A DNA stretch of 64,000 bases, from positions 29,963 through 93,962 of the forward strand of contig WTFX01000010.1 of the NCBI GenBank assembly GCA_011523825.1. Direction: 5' to 3'. The notes under the pieces are model-generated. The model had not been told where the DNA came from. It saw nothing but the letters and a program-made list of their open reading frames with translations, and searched no databases. This document shows positions 53,508-63,000 of the stretch, piece after piece. Both the position numbers and the translations under genes were made by a program. Origin of the DNA: Microthrixaceae bacterium. GTDB taxonomy: Bacteria > Actinomycetota > Acidimicrobiia > Acidimicrobiales > Poriferisodalaceae. Every line of letters begins with the position of its first letter. Position 1 is the stretch's first letter.

Positions 53508-55097
53508 GTGAGCGTCATCCGAAGGCCGACGTTGGGCGCGAGCGGGATGCCGCTGGTCTTGGCTGCAATCGCCATGCTCGCCGTTGGCTGCCTGCCGGGC
53601 GGCGTGACGCTGGAAGAGACGCAGGAGCCTGCCGGCACGGCGGAAGCGGAGGCTGGCGCGGCTGCCGAGACGGCGGCGCCCTCGGTACCCGCCACTGCCC
53701 AGCCGCCTGCGACGACCGTCCGCGACTGTTCGCCGCGGGCCGCAGCCGACGACCTGGCAATCGACCCCACCGGAGCTGTGCTCGCGAGCGTCCAGATATC
53801 GCGTGCGCTCTACGACTGCGTCGACGAGATCGGCTTGGCATTCGCCGACGATTCCGAGGCGATCCTCACGCTGGCCGCCCGCGGGATTGACGGACCGCTG
53901 CTGCTTGTCGAGTCGTGGTCGGCTGCTGAGCCGATGACAGAAGTACGGCGTCTCGCGCCGGTGAGGATCGTGGCGGCGGGCTTCAACGAGCAACGCCTCT
54001 CCCAGCAGCTCGCCGGCTTCGACATCGAGTGGGTTCCCGTCAATCCGGCCGCAACGCTGCCGCATCGAGATGCTCCCCCCGAGCGGGTGTGGATCGTCGG
54101 CAATGCCGAGCAAGCAGCGGTGTTCGGGGCCCTCGGGCGCCAGATCGACGCAGCAGCGTTGACCGTGGCCGTGGGTGACGACTTGCGGGCCCTGCCTGGG
54201 GCCGATCGAGCGATGCTGCGCGACGCTGCGCGGGTGGGGCTGCAGGCCGACCTTGGCCCCGACGCAGCGTGGCAGCTGGAGGTTGTCCGTCGCGGCGACG
54301 AAGTACCCGGCGGCGGCCTGCTCATGTTCGAGCCCGGGCGCGCTCGTCGCCTGGTGGCCATGTACGGCCACCCGGCGACATCGCAGCTCGGGGTGCTGGG
54401 AGAGCAGGACCCAACTGAGGGCGTGGCGCGCTTGGCGTCCATAGCGGAGGGCTACGACGCTGACGGATCGGAGGTGGTGCTCGCGTTCGAGATCATCGCC
54501 ACCGTTGCCTCTGCCCGAGCCGGCCGCGACGGCGACTACTCCAACGAGACCGCTCTCGACGACATCAGACCCTGGGTTGAGGCGGCGGCTGCCAACGACA
54601 TGTACGTGGTGCTCGACCTGCAGTCCGGCCGAACCGATTTCCTGACGCAGGCCAAGCACTATGAGGAGTTCCTGCGGCTCCCGCACGTCGGGCTGGCGCT
54701 CGACCCCGAGTGGCGGTTGCGGCCCGGCGAGGTGCATCTGCAGCAGATCGGCTCGGTCGACGCGGCCGAGATCAACCAGGTGGTGCGGTGGCTGGCCGGC
54801 CTCGTCCGTACCGAGGCCCTGCCTCAGAAGCTGTTGATCCTGCACCAGTTCCGCTTCTCGATGATCACCAACCGCGAGCTCATCGAGACGCCGGCAGAAC
54901 TCGCAGTGATGATCCACATGGACGGGCAGGGTCCGATCAACACGAAGTTCAGCACGTGGAATGCGTTGACCGGCGAGCCCGACGCCCATCGCTTCCACTG
55001 GGGCTGGAAGAACTTCTACGACGAGGACTTCCCAACACCCACAGCGGAACAGGTACTCGCTCAGACACCGTCGCCGTTGTTCGTCTCGTACCAGTAG
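53508..55097 (+). CDS. Lipoprotein of unknown function with predicted TIM-barrel-like C-terminal half
   Basis: 529 residues if started at GTG 53508, which gives an ideal lipoprotein leader MSVIRRPTLGASGMPLVLAA ending AVGC (Cys28); the frame also contains upstream starts at 53442 and 53445. A Thr/Ala/Glu-rich linker follows. Segment VQISRALYDCVDEIGLAFAD recalls cell-wall-binding repeats, and the C-terminal 300 residues alternate strands and helices with conserved-looking ALDPEWRLRPGE and LILHQFRFSMI. No known catalytic motif is recognisable. It is probably exposed on the outer face of the membrane. Confidence 0.7.
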   Translation: MSVIRRPTLGASGMPLVLAAIAMLAVGCLPGGVTLEETQEPAGTAEAEAGAAAETAAPSVPATAQPPATTVRDCSPRAAADDLAIDPTGAVLASVQISRALYDCVDEIGLAFADDSEAILTLAARGIDGPLLLVESWSAAEPMTEVRRLAPVRIVAAGFNEQRLSQQLAGFDIEWVPVNPAATLPHRDAPPERVWIVGNAEQAAVFGALGRQIDAAALTVAVGDDLRALPGADRAMLRDAARVGLQADLGPDAAWQLEVVRRGDEVPGGGLLMFEPGRARRLVAMYGHPATSQLGVLGEQDPTEGVARLASIAEGYDADGSEVVLAFEIIATVASARAGRDGDYSNETALDDIRPWVEAAAANDMYVVLDLQSGRTDFLTQAKHYEEFLRLPHVGLALDPEWRLRPGEVHLQQIGSVDAAEINQVVRWLAGLVRTEALPQKLLILHQFRFSMITNRELIETPAELAVMIHMDGQGPINTKFSTWNALTGEPDAHRFHWGWKNFYDEDFPTPTAEQVLAQTPSPLFVSYQ

Positions 55098-55115
55098 CCG
55101 CCTAGCCTCCGCGAC

Positions 55116-56276
55116 ATGGCACGGCTGCCGTACTTGAGTTCGCGCCTACAGGGCTACCAGTCGACGATCTTCGCCGAGATGTCGGCACTGGCGGTGCGAA
55201 CCGGTGCCATCAATCTCGGCCAGGGCTTCCCCGACACCGACGGGCCGACCGAGGTGCTGGAAGCGGCGGTCGCCGCGATCCGCAGCGGCACCGCGAACCA
55301 GTACCCGCCGGGCATCGGCATTCCGGAACTGCGCCATGCGGTGGCCCGGCACCAGAAGCGCTTCTGGGGCATGGACGTCGATCCGGACAGCGAAGTGCTC
55401 ATCACGGCTGGTGCGAGCGAGGCATTGGCCGCGAGCATCCTGGCGCTGACTGAGGTGGGCGACGACGTGCTCACGTTCGAGCCCTGGTACGACCTCTACG
55501 GCGCGGTGATCTCCATGGCAGGCGCCGTGCGGAAGGTGGTCACCCTCCGCCCGCCGGACTACGGGTTCGAGCCTGACGAGTTGGCGGCGGCCGTGACGCC
55601 GCGCACCCGAATGCTGGTGCTCAACAGCCCGCACAATCCGACCGGCAAGGTGTTCAGCCGGGCCGAGCTGGAAGCCATTGCGGAAGTGGCCGTCGAGCGA
55701 GACCTGATCGTGGTCACCGACGAGGTCTACGAGCACCTGACCTTCGACGGTGAGCACATTCCCATCGCGACGCTGCCGGGCATGGCCGACCGAACGGTCA
55801 CGGTCTCCAGCGGCGGCAAGACCTTCGCGGTGACCGGCTGGAAGATCGGCTGGGTCTGCGCCCGCCCGGAGCTGGCAGCGGCAGTGCGCACGGCCAAGCA
55901 ATGGCTGACCTACGTCAGCGGCGGGCCGTTTCAGCATGCGATTGCCGCCGGGCTGGATCTGGGCGACGACTACTTCACGGCCCAGGCTGATGACCTGCGC
56001 GCCAAGCGGGACCGGCTGTCGGAGGGTCTGCGCTCGGCTGGTCTGGAAGTGTTCGAGCCGTCGGGGACCTACTTCATCACCGCCGACATCCGCTCGATCG
56101 GGCACGGCGACGGCGTCGAGTTCTGCTGGGGTCTGCCCGAACGGATCGGCGTCGCGGCGGTGCCCAACGTGGTCATGTACGACAACCTCCACGAAGGCCG
56201 CCACCTCGTCCGCTTCGCCTTCTGCAAGCAGCACGACGTCCTCGACGCCGCCATCGAACGCCTCCGCTCGCTCTAG
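55116..56276 (+). CDS. PLP-dependent aminotransferase, class I/II
   Basis: 386 residues from ATG 55116. It has GQGFPDTDGP, the substrate loop NSPHNPTGK and SSGGKTFAVTGWKIGW with the Schiff-base Lys at 235. It belongs to the kynurenine/methionine aminotransferase-like branch. It starts 18 bp after the lipoprotein stop. The gene is commonplace, and its link to the neighbouring methyltransferase is positional only. Confidence 0.93.
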   Translation: MARLPYLSSRLQGYQSTIFAEMSALAVRTGAINLGQGFPDTDGPTEVLEAAVAAIRSGTANQYPPGIGIPELRHAVARHQKRFWGMDVDPDSEVLITAGASEALAASILALTEVGDDVLTFEPWYDLYGAVISMAGAVRKVVTLRPPDYGFEPDELAAAVTPRTRMLVLNSPHNPTGKVFSRAELEAIAEVAVERDLIVVTDEVYEHLTFDGEHIPIATLPGMADRTVTVSSGGKTFAVTGWKIGWVCARPELAAAVRTAKQWLTYVSGGPFQHAIAAGLDLGDDYFTAQADDLRAKRDRLSEGLRSAGLEVFEPSGTYFITADIRSIGHGDGVEFCWGLPERIGVAAVPNVVMYDNLHEGRHLVRFAFCKQHDVLDAAIERLRSL

Positions 56277-56391
56277 CCTTGGTTAGGTCTGTCAGAAAGT
56301 TTGGGCATCCGGCTGTGGCGGTTTTCGTCGGATGCGGTCGGCGATGCGGTCGCCGTGTGCTTGTCTGCGAGGGCTTCGTCGACCGGTGTCT

Positions 56392-57447
56392 ATGCTGCGC
56401 TGCGTGCCCGAGCCAGCCGTCAAGGCCAACAGCGGGGGCAGCCTGCGCGAGGCGCTGGACGATTTTCTCGAACTCCGGGAGGTCGCAGCAGACCCGGCCG
56501 GCGATCGAGCCGAGCGCGAGCAGCCGCACATGGTGAGCCGCTTCTACGATGTCGTGACGAGGTTCTTCGAGTACGGCTGGGGCAAGTCGTTCCATTTCGC
56601 ACCGCGTCGTTCCGGTGAGGGTCTGCATGCGGCGCAGCGTCGGCAGGAGGCCGGCGTCGCCGGCTTGCTGGGTCTTGGGCCGGGTCTTCGGGTGGTCGAT
56701 GTGGGGTGCGGCGTGGGCGGGCCGTTGGTCAACATTGCCCAGTTGTCGGGTGCCGACATCACGGGGCTGAACTTCAACGCCTACCAGATCGAGCGAGGCT
56801 GGCGGGCGCTGCGGCGGGCCGGCGGGGTCCGCGGAGCGTGCGACTTCCTGCTGGCCGACTACATGGACGTCCCGCTGGCCGATGGGCGCTTCGACGCGGC
56901 GTATTCCTTCGAAGCGATCTGCCATGCACCCGACCGGCATCGCTGCCTCTCGGAGATCTGGCGTCTGCTCAAGCCCGGCGGCCGGATCGCACTGACCGAA
57001 TGGTGCCTGACGGATCGCTTCGACGCGCGGGACCCGATCCATGGGGACATCCGGGCGCGAGTCGAGTTCGCGAATGCGACGCCTCAGCTCCCGACGACCT
57101 CTGGATTCATCGCGGCCGTGCAGGCTGCGGGCTTCGAGGTGCTCTCCAGCCGCGACCAGGCGCTCGACAGCGACCCAGACTTCCCGTGGTACCGGGCGCT
57201 GCAGGGGCGCGACCTCTCGCTGGCGTCGTTGGCGCGTGTCCCGGCCGGTCGGCGGTTCACCGCCACGGCGACAGCGCTGCTTGAACGGCTCCGCATCGCC
57301 CCGGCCGGCATCGGCGAGTCGGCCCGCATCCTGAACGAGGCCGCCGACGCGCTGGTGCAGGCGGGCGAGGAGGGAATCCTCACGCCCTGCTTTCTCGTTC
57401 ATGCCCGCAAGCCGGACGCGGTCCGCATCGACCCTTCCGACTCATGA
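56392..57447 (+). CDS. Sterol C-24 methyltransferase (ERG6/SMT family)
   Basis: 351 residues from ATG 56392 (GTG 56404 also in frame). The sequence follows ERG6 region by region: FFEYGWGKSFHFAPRR (the SMT-specific sterol-site segment), DVGCGVGGP at 103-111 for S-adenosylmethionine, TGLNFNAYQI, YSFEAICHAP at 171-180, EWCLTDRFD starting at 203, and a Sterol_MT_C tail with IAPAG and EEGILTPCFLVHARKP. These segments are diagnostic for sterol methyltransferases, not for generic SAM enzymes or for MPBQ methyltransferases. It should add a methyl group to C-24 of a sterol side chain. Its GC content and start usage are like its neighbours, so any transfer is not recent. Confidence 0.9.
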   Translation: MLRCVPEPAVKANSGGSLREALDDFLELREVAADPAGDRAEREQPHMVSRFYDVVTRFFEYGWGKSFHFAPRRSGEGLHAAQRRQEAGVAGLLGLGPGLRVVDVGCGVGGPLVNIAQLSGADITGLNFNAYQIERGWRALRRAGGVRGACDFLLADYMDVPLADGRFDAAYSFEAICHAPDRHRCLSEIWRLLKPGGRIALTEWCLTDRFDARDPIHGDIRARVEFANATPQLPTTSGFIAAVQAAGFEVLSSRDQALDSDPDFPWYRALQGRDLSLASLARVPAGRRFTATATALLERLRIAPAGIGESARILNEAADALVQAGEEGILTPCFLVHARKPDAVRIDPSDS

Positions 57448-57521
57448 ATCGCAAGGCGGCTTGCATCTGTGCTGTCGAGATTGCATCCCGAACGCGGCCC
57501 GTGCGGGGTATGGTCGGGGGC

Positions 57522-57773
57522 GTGAGCGAGATGGACTCGATGCGTGACTGGCTGGGCGAGATGTTCGGCCAGATCGGTGAGCGCTTCGACCGGGTGGACC
57601 AGCGTCTCGATGGGGTTGATCAGCGTCTTGACCGCTTCGAGACGCGAGTAGACGAGCGCTTCAATCAGGTGGACGAGCGCTTTGATCGTCTTGAGGCCCG
57701 GGTCGAGGAGATTGCCGCGGTGAACGGCACGCTGATCGACGAGGTGGCTCGCATCAATCAGCGTCTCTCCTGA
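57522..57773 (+). CDS. Small coiled-coil protein
   Basis: 83 residues from GTG 57522; an ATG at 57444 overlapping the methyltransferase stop (ATGA) would add 26 residues with no resemblance to the rest. The middle is a heptad array based on RFDRVDQRLDGVDQRLDRF, one turn every seven residues, giving an uninterrupted coiled coil of about 55 residues. It is probably a homo-oligomeric structural or adaptor peptide. Similar hydrophilic repeats occur in many bacteria without a defined role. Confidence 0.55.
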   Translation: MSEMDSMRDWLGEMFGQIGERFDRVDQRLDGVDQRLDRFETRVDERFNQVDERFDRLEARVEEIAAVNGTLIDEVARINQRLS

Positions 57774-57868
57774 GCCGACATCGCTGAGTTCGCGGGCATC
57801 GGCCGCGGCGAGATCACCCAGATGGACGTCCGCGTCACCATCCCCACCCCCCGTAGGTTGCTTTTCGT

Positions 57869-57881
57869 GGGGGGGGGGGGG
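57869..57881 (+). repeat. Poly-G tract (13 G) before the secreted Cys-rich protein gene
   Basis: The tract ends 12 bases before the ATG at 57894. A CCCCACCCCCC run 18 bases upstream can pair with it. It may serve as an over-long ribosome binding site whose length sets expression. Confidence 0.9.
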
Positions 57882-57893
57882 TAGCTTCACGGC

Positions 57894-58556
57894 ATGTCCA
57901 CCGTTCGCAAGACGGTTCTGCTGCTAGCGGCGCTCGCTTGCGCCGCGGCGCTGTGGCCGCTTCCCGCGGGCGCCCAGACCACACCGAGCGGCGTCACCGT
58001 CGACCAGCGCCCCCATCAGTGGCGCAACCTCGGCGACCCCGAGATCGTCTGCGTGAACGACGGCTCGACCGCCATCTGCCAAGTCGAAGTGGCCGGCGAG
58101 TACCGCGCCCGCTACCGAATTCGCAACACCAACAGCTCCGGCGGCGATTGCCAGCTCGGCAAGCGCGGCAAGGAAGGCCACCAGGTCACCGTCACACACA
58201 GCGAGAACCTCGGCGCAGGCCACGGCACGCCCAAGACGGAGACCGTGTGCGTGCCCTACGGCCGCAGTCGGCTTCTCAAATTCGGCTGGGAGTCCGGCAC
58301 CCGCACCGACTACGACTGGGACCTGTTCGCTTGGTACATGCGCGACACCCCCGTCCATCTCAACGAGGACGCCTACCGCAGCTGCGCCCGCAAGCTCGGC
58401 GACCTGTCGTGCATGCTCACGGTTCCCGAAGCCGACAGCTGGACGGTGAACGGCGACAGCGCCGCCGTCGTGCCCAAGGGCTGGCTCCGCATGTGCATCT
58501 ACGCCTACGGCGACGCCGCCATCCGGCGCTACGGCACCCGGAGCATCTGCGCCTAG
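57894..58556 (+). CDS. Secreted Cys-rich protein of unknown function
   Basis: 220 residues from ATG 57894. A signal peptide with a basic start and hydrophobic core ends at PAGAQT (cleavage near residue 28). The mature part holds about eight cysteines, in four pairs if all are oxidised, and many Trp/Tyr residues, suggesting a compact disulfide-stabilised extracellular fold. No recognised domain. The poly-G tract directly upstream and the secreted location together suggest a surface-exposed factor with variable expression. Confidence 0.7.
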   Translation: MSTVRKTVLLLAALACAAALWPLPAGAQTTPSGVTVDQRPHQWRNLGDPEIVCVNDGSTAICQVEVAGEYRARYRIRNTNSSGGDCQLGKRGKEGHQVTVTHSENLGAGHGTPKTETVCVPYGRSRLLKFGWESGTRTDYDWDLFAWYMRDTPVHLNEDAYRSCARKLGDLSCMLTVPEADSWTVNGDSAAVVPKGWLRMCIYAYGDAAIRRYGTRSICA

Positions 58557-58565
58557 CGTCCAGCC

Positions 58566-58721
58566 ATGAGCAGACTCCGCGTCTGACTCGGCATCCTCAT
58601 GATGATCTCGGGCGTTGTCGGCTGCGGCACCCAAGGCCGGCGCGGCCCTCGGGTCACGGCATGGGCGGCTTGTCGTCATGGGCGGCGAGACGCGATTCGT
58701 GCAGCCGGCGCCACGAGATGA
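58566..58721 (+). pseudogene. Decayed lipoprotein leader
   Basis: The frame starts MSRLRV at 58566, is stopped by TGA at 58584, and continues in the same frame as LGILMMISGVVGCGTQG, a good lipoprotein leader and lipobox. It then runs into the 3' end of the DUF4143 gene and stops at 58721. It looks like the remnant of a lipoprotein gene broken by a nonsense change and overrun by its neighbour. Confidence 0.4.
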
Positions 58722-59856
58722 TGTCGCCGGTCTGGCGGTGCTGGTCGGCATCGCCTCCGTACACGGCGAAGGGCAGTGCCGCGGTGTCGTCGTCGGCGAG
58801 ACGGTCCCGCACGGCGGATGCGGTGCTCAGCAGGTGGCTGCCGGGCGTCATGGATGCCTTGGCTTCGATCAGCATGGCGGAGCCGGGGCGTTCGAGCACC
58901 ACATCGACCTCGCGGCCGCTGCGTTCGCGATAGTGGAACATGCCGCCGGGCAGCCCGCGGTTGGCTCGGTGCTTGGCGATCTCTGCGGTCACCCATGTCT
59001 CGAACAGCGCGCCGCGCAGGGGATGGGCGCTGAGCTGGGCAGGTTCGCGGATGCCGAGCAGCCAGCAGGCCAGACCGGTGTCATAGAAGTGAAGCTTGGG
59101 CATCTTGACGAGCCGTTTGCGAAGGTTGGCGTGGTACGGCGGAAGCCTGAACACGATGTAGGTGGCTTCGAGGATGCTGAGCCACGCCTTGGCGGTGGGC
59201 TGGGAGATGCCGCAGTCGGCGGCCAGCGACGTGTAGTTGAGCAACTGCCCGCAGCGGCCCGCGCACAGCTGGACGAACCTGGTGAAGGTGGCCAAGTCGC
59301 CGACGTTGGTGACGGTTCGGACGTCTCGCTCGATGTAGGTGCTGGCATACGCGCTCAGCCATTCGGCGGGCTCGATCCCCCGCTCGAGGATCGCGGGGTA
59401 GCCGCCGGTGACCATGCAGGCGTCGAGCGTTCCGGGGTGCTTCGCGAAGCGGACGGTCTCGTTGCGGGCCAGGGGCAGCAGCGTCAGCAGCGCGGTACGC
59501 CCGGCCAGCGACTGGCTCACCGAGGAACTGAGCGTCAGATGGTGAGAGCCGGTGAGGATCCAACGCCCCGGCCTCGGATCGTCGTCGATCATGCCCTGGA
59601 GGTAGGACAGCAGTTCGGGCGCCCGCTGGACCTCATCGATGACCGCCCCGTCTGCGAGCGCGGCCAGAAAGCCGCGCGGATCGTCGGTGGCGAACTGGCG
59701 GGTGTCTGCTGCTTCGAGTGACACGTAGTCGCGCCCAGCGAACAGACTGCGGCACAGCGTGGTCTTGCCGCTCTGGCGCGGCCCGGTCAGCGTGACCGCC
59801 GGCCACTGGCGCGCAGCGGCCCGCAGCCGATAAGCCATGTCCCGCTCGATCAGCAC
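58654..59856 (-). CDS. AAA ATPase of the DUF4143 family
   Basis: 400 residues from GTG 59856. The N-terminal AAA domain has Walker A GPRQSGKTT and a Walker B-like GAVIDEVQRAPEL. The middle contains a winged-helix-like segment, and the C-terminal DUF4143 domain has YRERSGREVDVVLE, an (E/D)-VD-x-V nuclease-like motif. These are widespread mobile ATPase genes of unclear role. It is preceded by an 18-bp palindrome that probably serves as operator or promoter. Confidence 0.9.
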   Translation of the reverse strand: MLIERDMAYRLRAAARQWPAVTLTGPRQSGKTTLCRSLFAGRDYVSLEAADTRQFATDDPRGFLAALADGAVIDEVQRAPELLSYLQGMIDDDPRPGRWILTGSHHLTLSSSVSQSLAGRTALLTLLPLARNETVRFAKHPGTLDACMVTGGYPAILERGIEPAEWLSAYASTYIERDVRTVTNVGDLATFTRFVQLCAGRCGQLLNYTSLAADCGISQPTAKAWLSILEATYIVFRLPPYHANLRKRLVKMPKLHFYDTGLACWLLGIREPAQLSAHPLRGALFETWVTAEIAKHRANRGLPGGMFHYRERSGREVDVVLERPGSAMLIEAKASMTPGSHLLSTASAVRDRLADDDTAALPFAVYGGDADQHRQTGDIISWRRLHESRLAAHDDKPPMP

Positions 59857-59872
59857 GGCGTCACCCTACTAG

Positions 59873-59913
59873 AGGTTGACAGATTCAAAAGCAGATTTTG
59901 AATCTGTCAACCT
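59873..59913. promoter_or_regulatory. Perfect 18-bp inverted repeat upstream of the DUF4143 ATPase gene
   Basis: AGGTTGACAGATTCAAAA (59873-59890) and its exact complement (59896-59913) are separated by 5 bases. Each arm contains TTGACA, a -35-like hexamer, on its own strand. It lies 16 bp upstream of the GTG. It is the most AT-rich small patch in the area. Confidence 0.75.
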
Positions 59914-60078
59914 GTGTGGCCATGCATGGCCGCTGCCGAGCGCGCCCACGTTGTGCCGTGCCATCGAGCGCCCGACATGGCGGTCATAGGCGGACGGCGT
60001 GCAGTGCCTAGGCTTCGAATGCGGCAGCAATGGCGGAACAACAGAACCCATTGGCGGATGCCGTCATCGGAGTTGTCC

Positions 60079-63000
60079 ATGCGGAAGGCCAGACTCGCTC
60101 GGCTGCTGGCGTGTGCTCTGTGCGTCGCCTTGCTCGCTGCGCTGGTGCCGTCGGGTGCGGGGGCCAGCACGACGACTCTGGGGCCGTGCGATGAGGGCTG
60201 GGTAGCGCCGACCCCGACAGCGGTCGCGGTCACCGCAGTGCCGATTGTGGTCGCCTCGACTACCGCCGACTACTTCGTGCTGTACGTGAAGCACGAGAGG
60301 CGGAGCGGGGTGTGGAAGTACATTCCGCAGTCGGTCACCCGGGGCGAGGACGGCACGACTGTGCTGTCTGACCGGCTGGCATCGTTGGCCGCCGATCGGT
60401 ACAAGGTGGAGAAGTATCGGGTGGACAGTCCGGCCGATGTGGACGGCGACTGTGTCGACGACATGGCTGAGCTGGCGGATTCGGGACGTCACAACCCCAC
60501 GAACCCGGCAACGGACGCCGGCCAACTCCACCCGGGCTATCGGAGTCGGCATTTGTCTTGGCACCCGTTTCACCAGCTCCCGATCGGGGCCGCCTCCATT
60601 GACTCCCATGAGGCATTCGAAGCGCTGTCGTATCAAGGCTCGTACGTTCTCAACGACCCCCACCTCACAGGCTTGGAATACCTGAAATTCTGGATACTCC
60701 ACCCGGGCACCGACAGCCCAGAGGTGTATTTCATCAACTCGCGCGCCACCCGGGCGCATGCTGGGTATAGGTGGTTGATGGGGTGGGACAAGAACGACAT
60801 TCATGGGCATTTGCGGGGCGAGGTCGTGTACCACCCCAATGTCTTCGCTCCTGACGGTTCATTGGGCGTCTACCGCCTTGAGTTCCAGGACTATCACAAT
60901 GTCGATTTCTGGGATGCGGCGTTTGCGTATGAGGCAGTGGCGGCAGCGATGCCGGTCCTGGCGAACAATCTCAAGTTCTATCCGATGCCCGTGATGCGCA
61001 AACCCGGCGGGGCCTATACGAAGCAGAAGGCGCTGTATGACGCGTCTCGGGTGGATGTGCTGCTGGACAAGGACATCCTGCCCGATATCGACTATGTGCC
61101 GCTCAATGCCGCCCGCGGGTATGGGTTGTTGCGGGTGGTGGAGCCGGGCGAGTTGCCGGGTGCTCGTGATGTGGCGATTTTGAAGGCGTTGCCGAATGAT
61201 CTGCCGCGGGTGGCGGGGATTATCACGACGGTGCCGCAGACGCCGTTGTCGCATGTGAATCTGCGGGCGATTCAGAACGGGGCGCCGAACGCGTTCGTGC
61301 GCGATGTGCTCGACGACAAGGCCGTCACCGACCTGGTGGGCTCCCATGTGTATTACGAGGTGGGCAAGGACGGCTATGTGCTGCGGGCTGCGACTAAAGC
61401 GGAGGTGGACGCCCATCATGCGGCGTCGAGGCCGACAAAGGCGCAGACCCCGGTGCGGGATCTGACGGTGAAGAAGATCGCGGCGCTGGGCGATGTCGGC
61501 TTCGACGACTGGGACGCGTTCGGGGTCAAGGCGGCGAACGTGGCCGAGCTGGGCGCGATGAGCGCGTTGGCCGAGGGAGTGGCGCCTGATGGTTTCGCGG
61601 TGCCGTTGTATTTCTATGACCAGTTCATGGCCCAGGCGACGCTGGCGGAGAAGACGGTCTTGGGCAAGAAGAAGGACCCCGACGCGAAGAAGGTGACGTT
61701 GGCGGCGGGGACGACGCTGTGGGCGGCGGTGTCGGCGATGCTGGCCAACTCGCACTTCCAGTCGGACTTCGCCGCGCAGGAGGAGATGCTCGACGATCTG
61801 CGCAAGGCGATCAAGAAGGCCGCTGCGCCCGCATGGATCATTACTGCGTTGGAGGCGATGCACGCCTCGTTTCCCGAGGGCACGTCGCTGCGCTACCGGT
61901 CGTCGACCAACAACGAGGACCTGCCCGGCTTCAACGGCGCGGGCCTGTACGACTCCAAGACCCAGGATCCCGACGAGACAGCCGCAGAGGGGATCGACAA
62001 GTCGATCAAGGCGGTGTGGGCGAGCCTGTGGAACTTCCGCGCGTTCTTGGAGCGCTATCACCACCGCGTCGACCACCTGGCCACCGCGATGGGCGTTCTG
62101 GTGCATCCCAACTATTCGGACGAGCTGGCCAACGGGGTGGCGGTCAGCTTCGACCCGGTCACCGGCCTCGACAACATGTATTACGTGAACACCCAGCTCG
62201 GCGAGGACCTGGTGACCAACCCGAACGCGAACTCGCTGCCCGAGCAGATCCTGTTGGACTCGGCGGGCAAAGCGACCGTTTTGGCCCGCTCCAACCTCGC
62301 CCCGCCCGGCAAGCTGTTCATGACCGACGCCCAGATGGTCGAGCTGCGCAACAGCCTCAAGGCCATCCACGACCGCTTCAAGGCGCTCTATCAGCCCGCG
62401 GCCGGCGAGAGGTTCGCCATGGAGATCGAGTTCAAGATCACCGCTGAGAACAAGCTCGCCATCAAACAAGCCCGCCCCTGGGTGTTCAACGACCCGCTGG
62501 ACCCGGTGTGCGTCACCGACGACACCGACCTGCTCGCTGAGGTGGAGGCCAAAGCCGCCGACCCCTGGGGCGGCACCCGCCCCGACCTCGCCGAGATGTT
62601 TTCCCGCTCCTATCGCACCATGCAGGGCAAGGACGCCTACACCACCGCCGACATCAAGGCCCGCCCCGACAAGGCTGACCCCAACTGGCAAGGCGCCGGG
62701 CCCAACCCGCTGTGGCAGAAGATCTACGCCGAGCTCGACCGCCTCCAAGCATGCCGCGCCGCAGGCGCCCTGCCCCCATCCGACCCCGCGATCAGCGTCA
62801 TCGCCGGTGCGGGCATCACCGAAGGCGGCTCGGCCTCGTTCACCATCACCGCCGACCCAGCTCCCGCAGCACCGCTGGCTGTCACCATCACCGTCACCCA
62901 GCAGGGTGATTACGCGGCGTCCGGCACCACCGGCACAAAAACCGTCACCGTCCCCGCCGGCGGCACCGCCACCCACACCGTGGCGACAGCGGACGACGCC

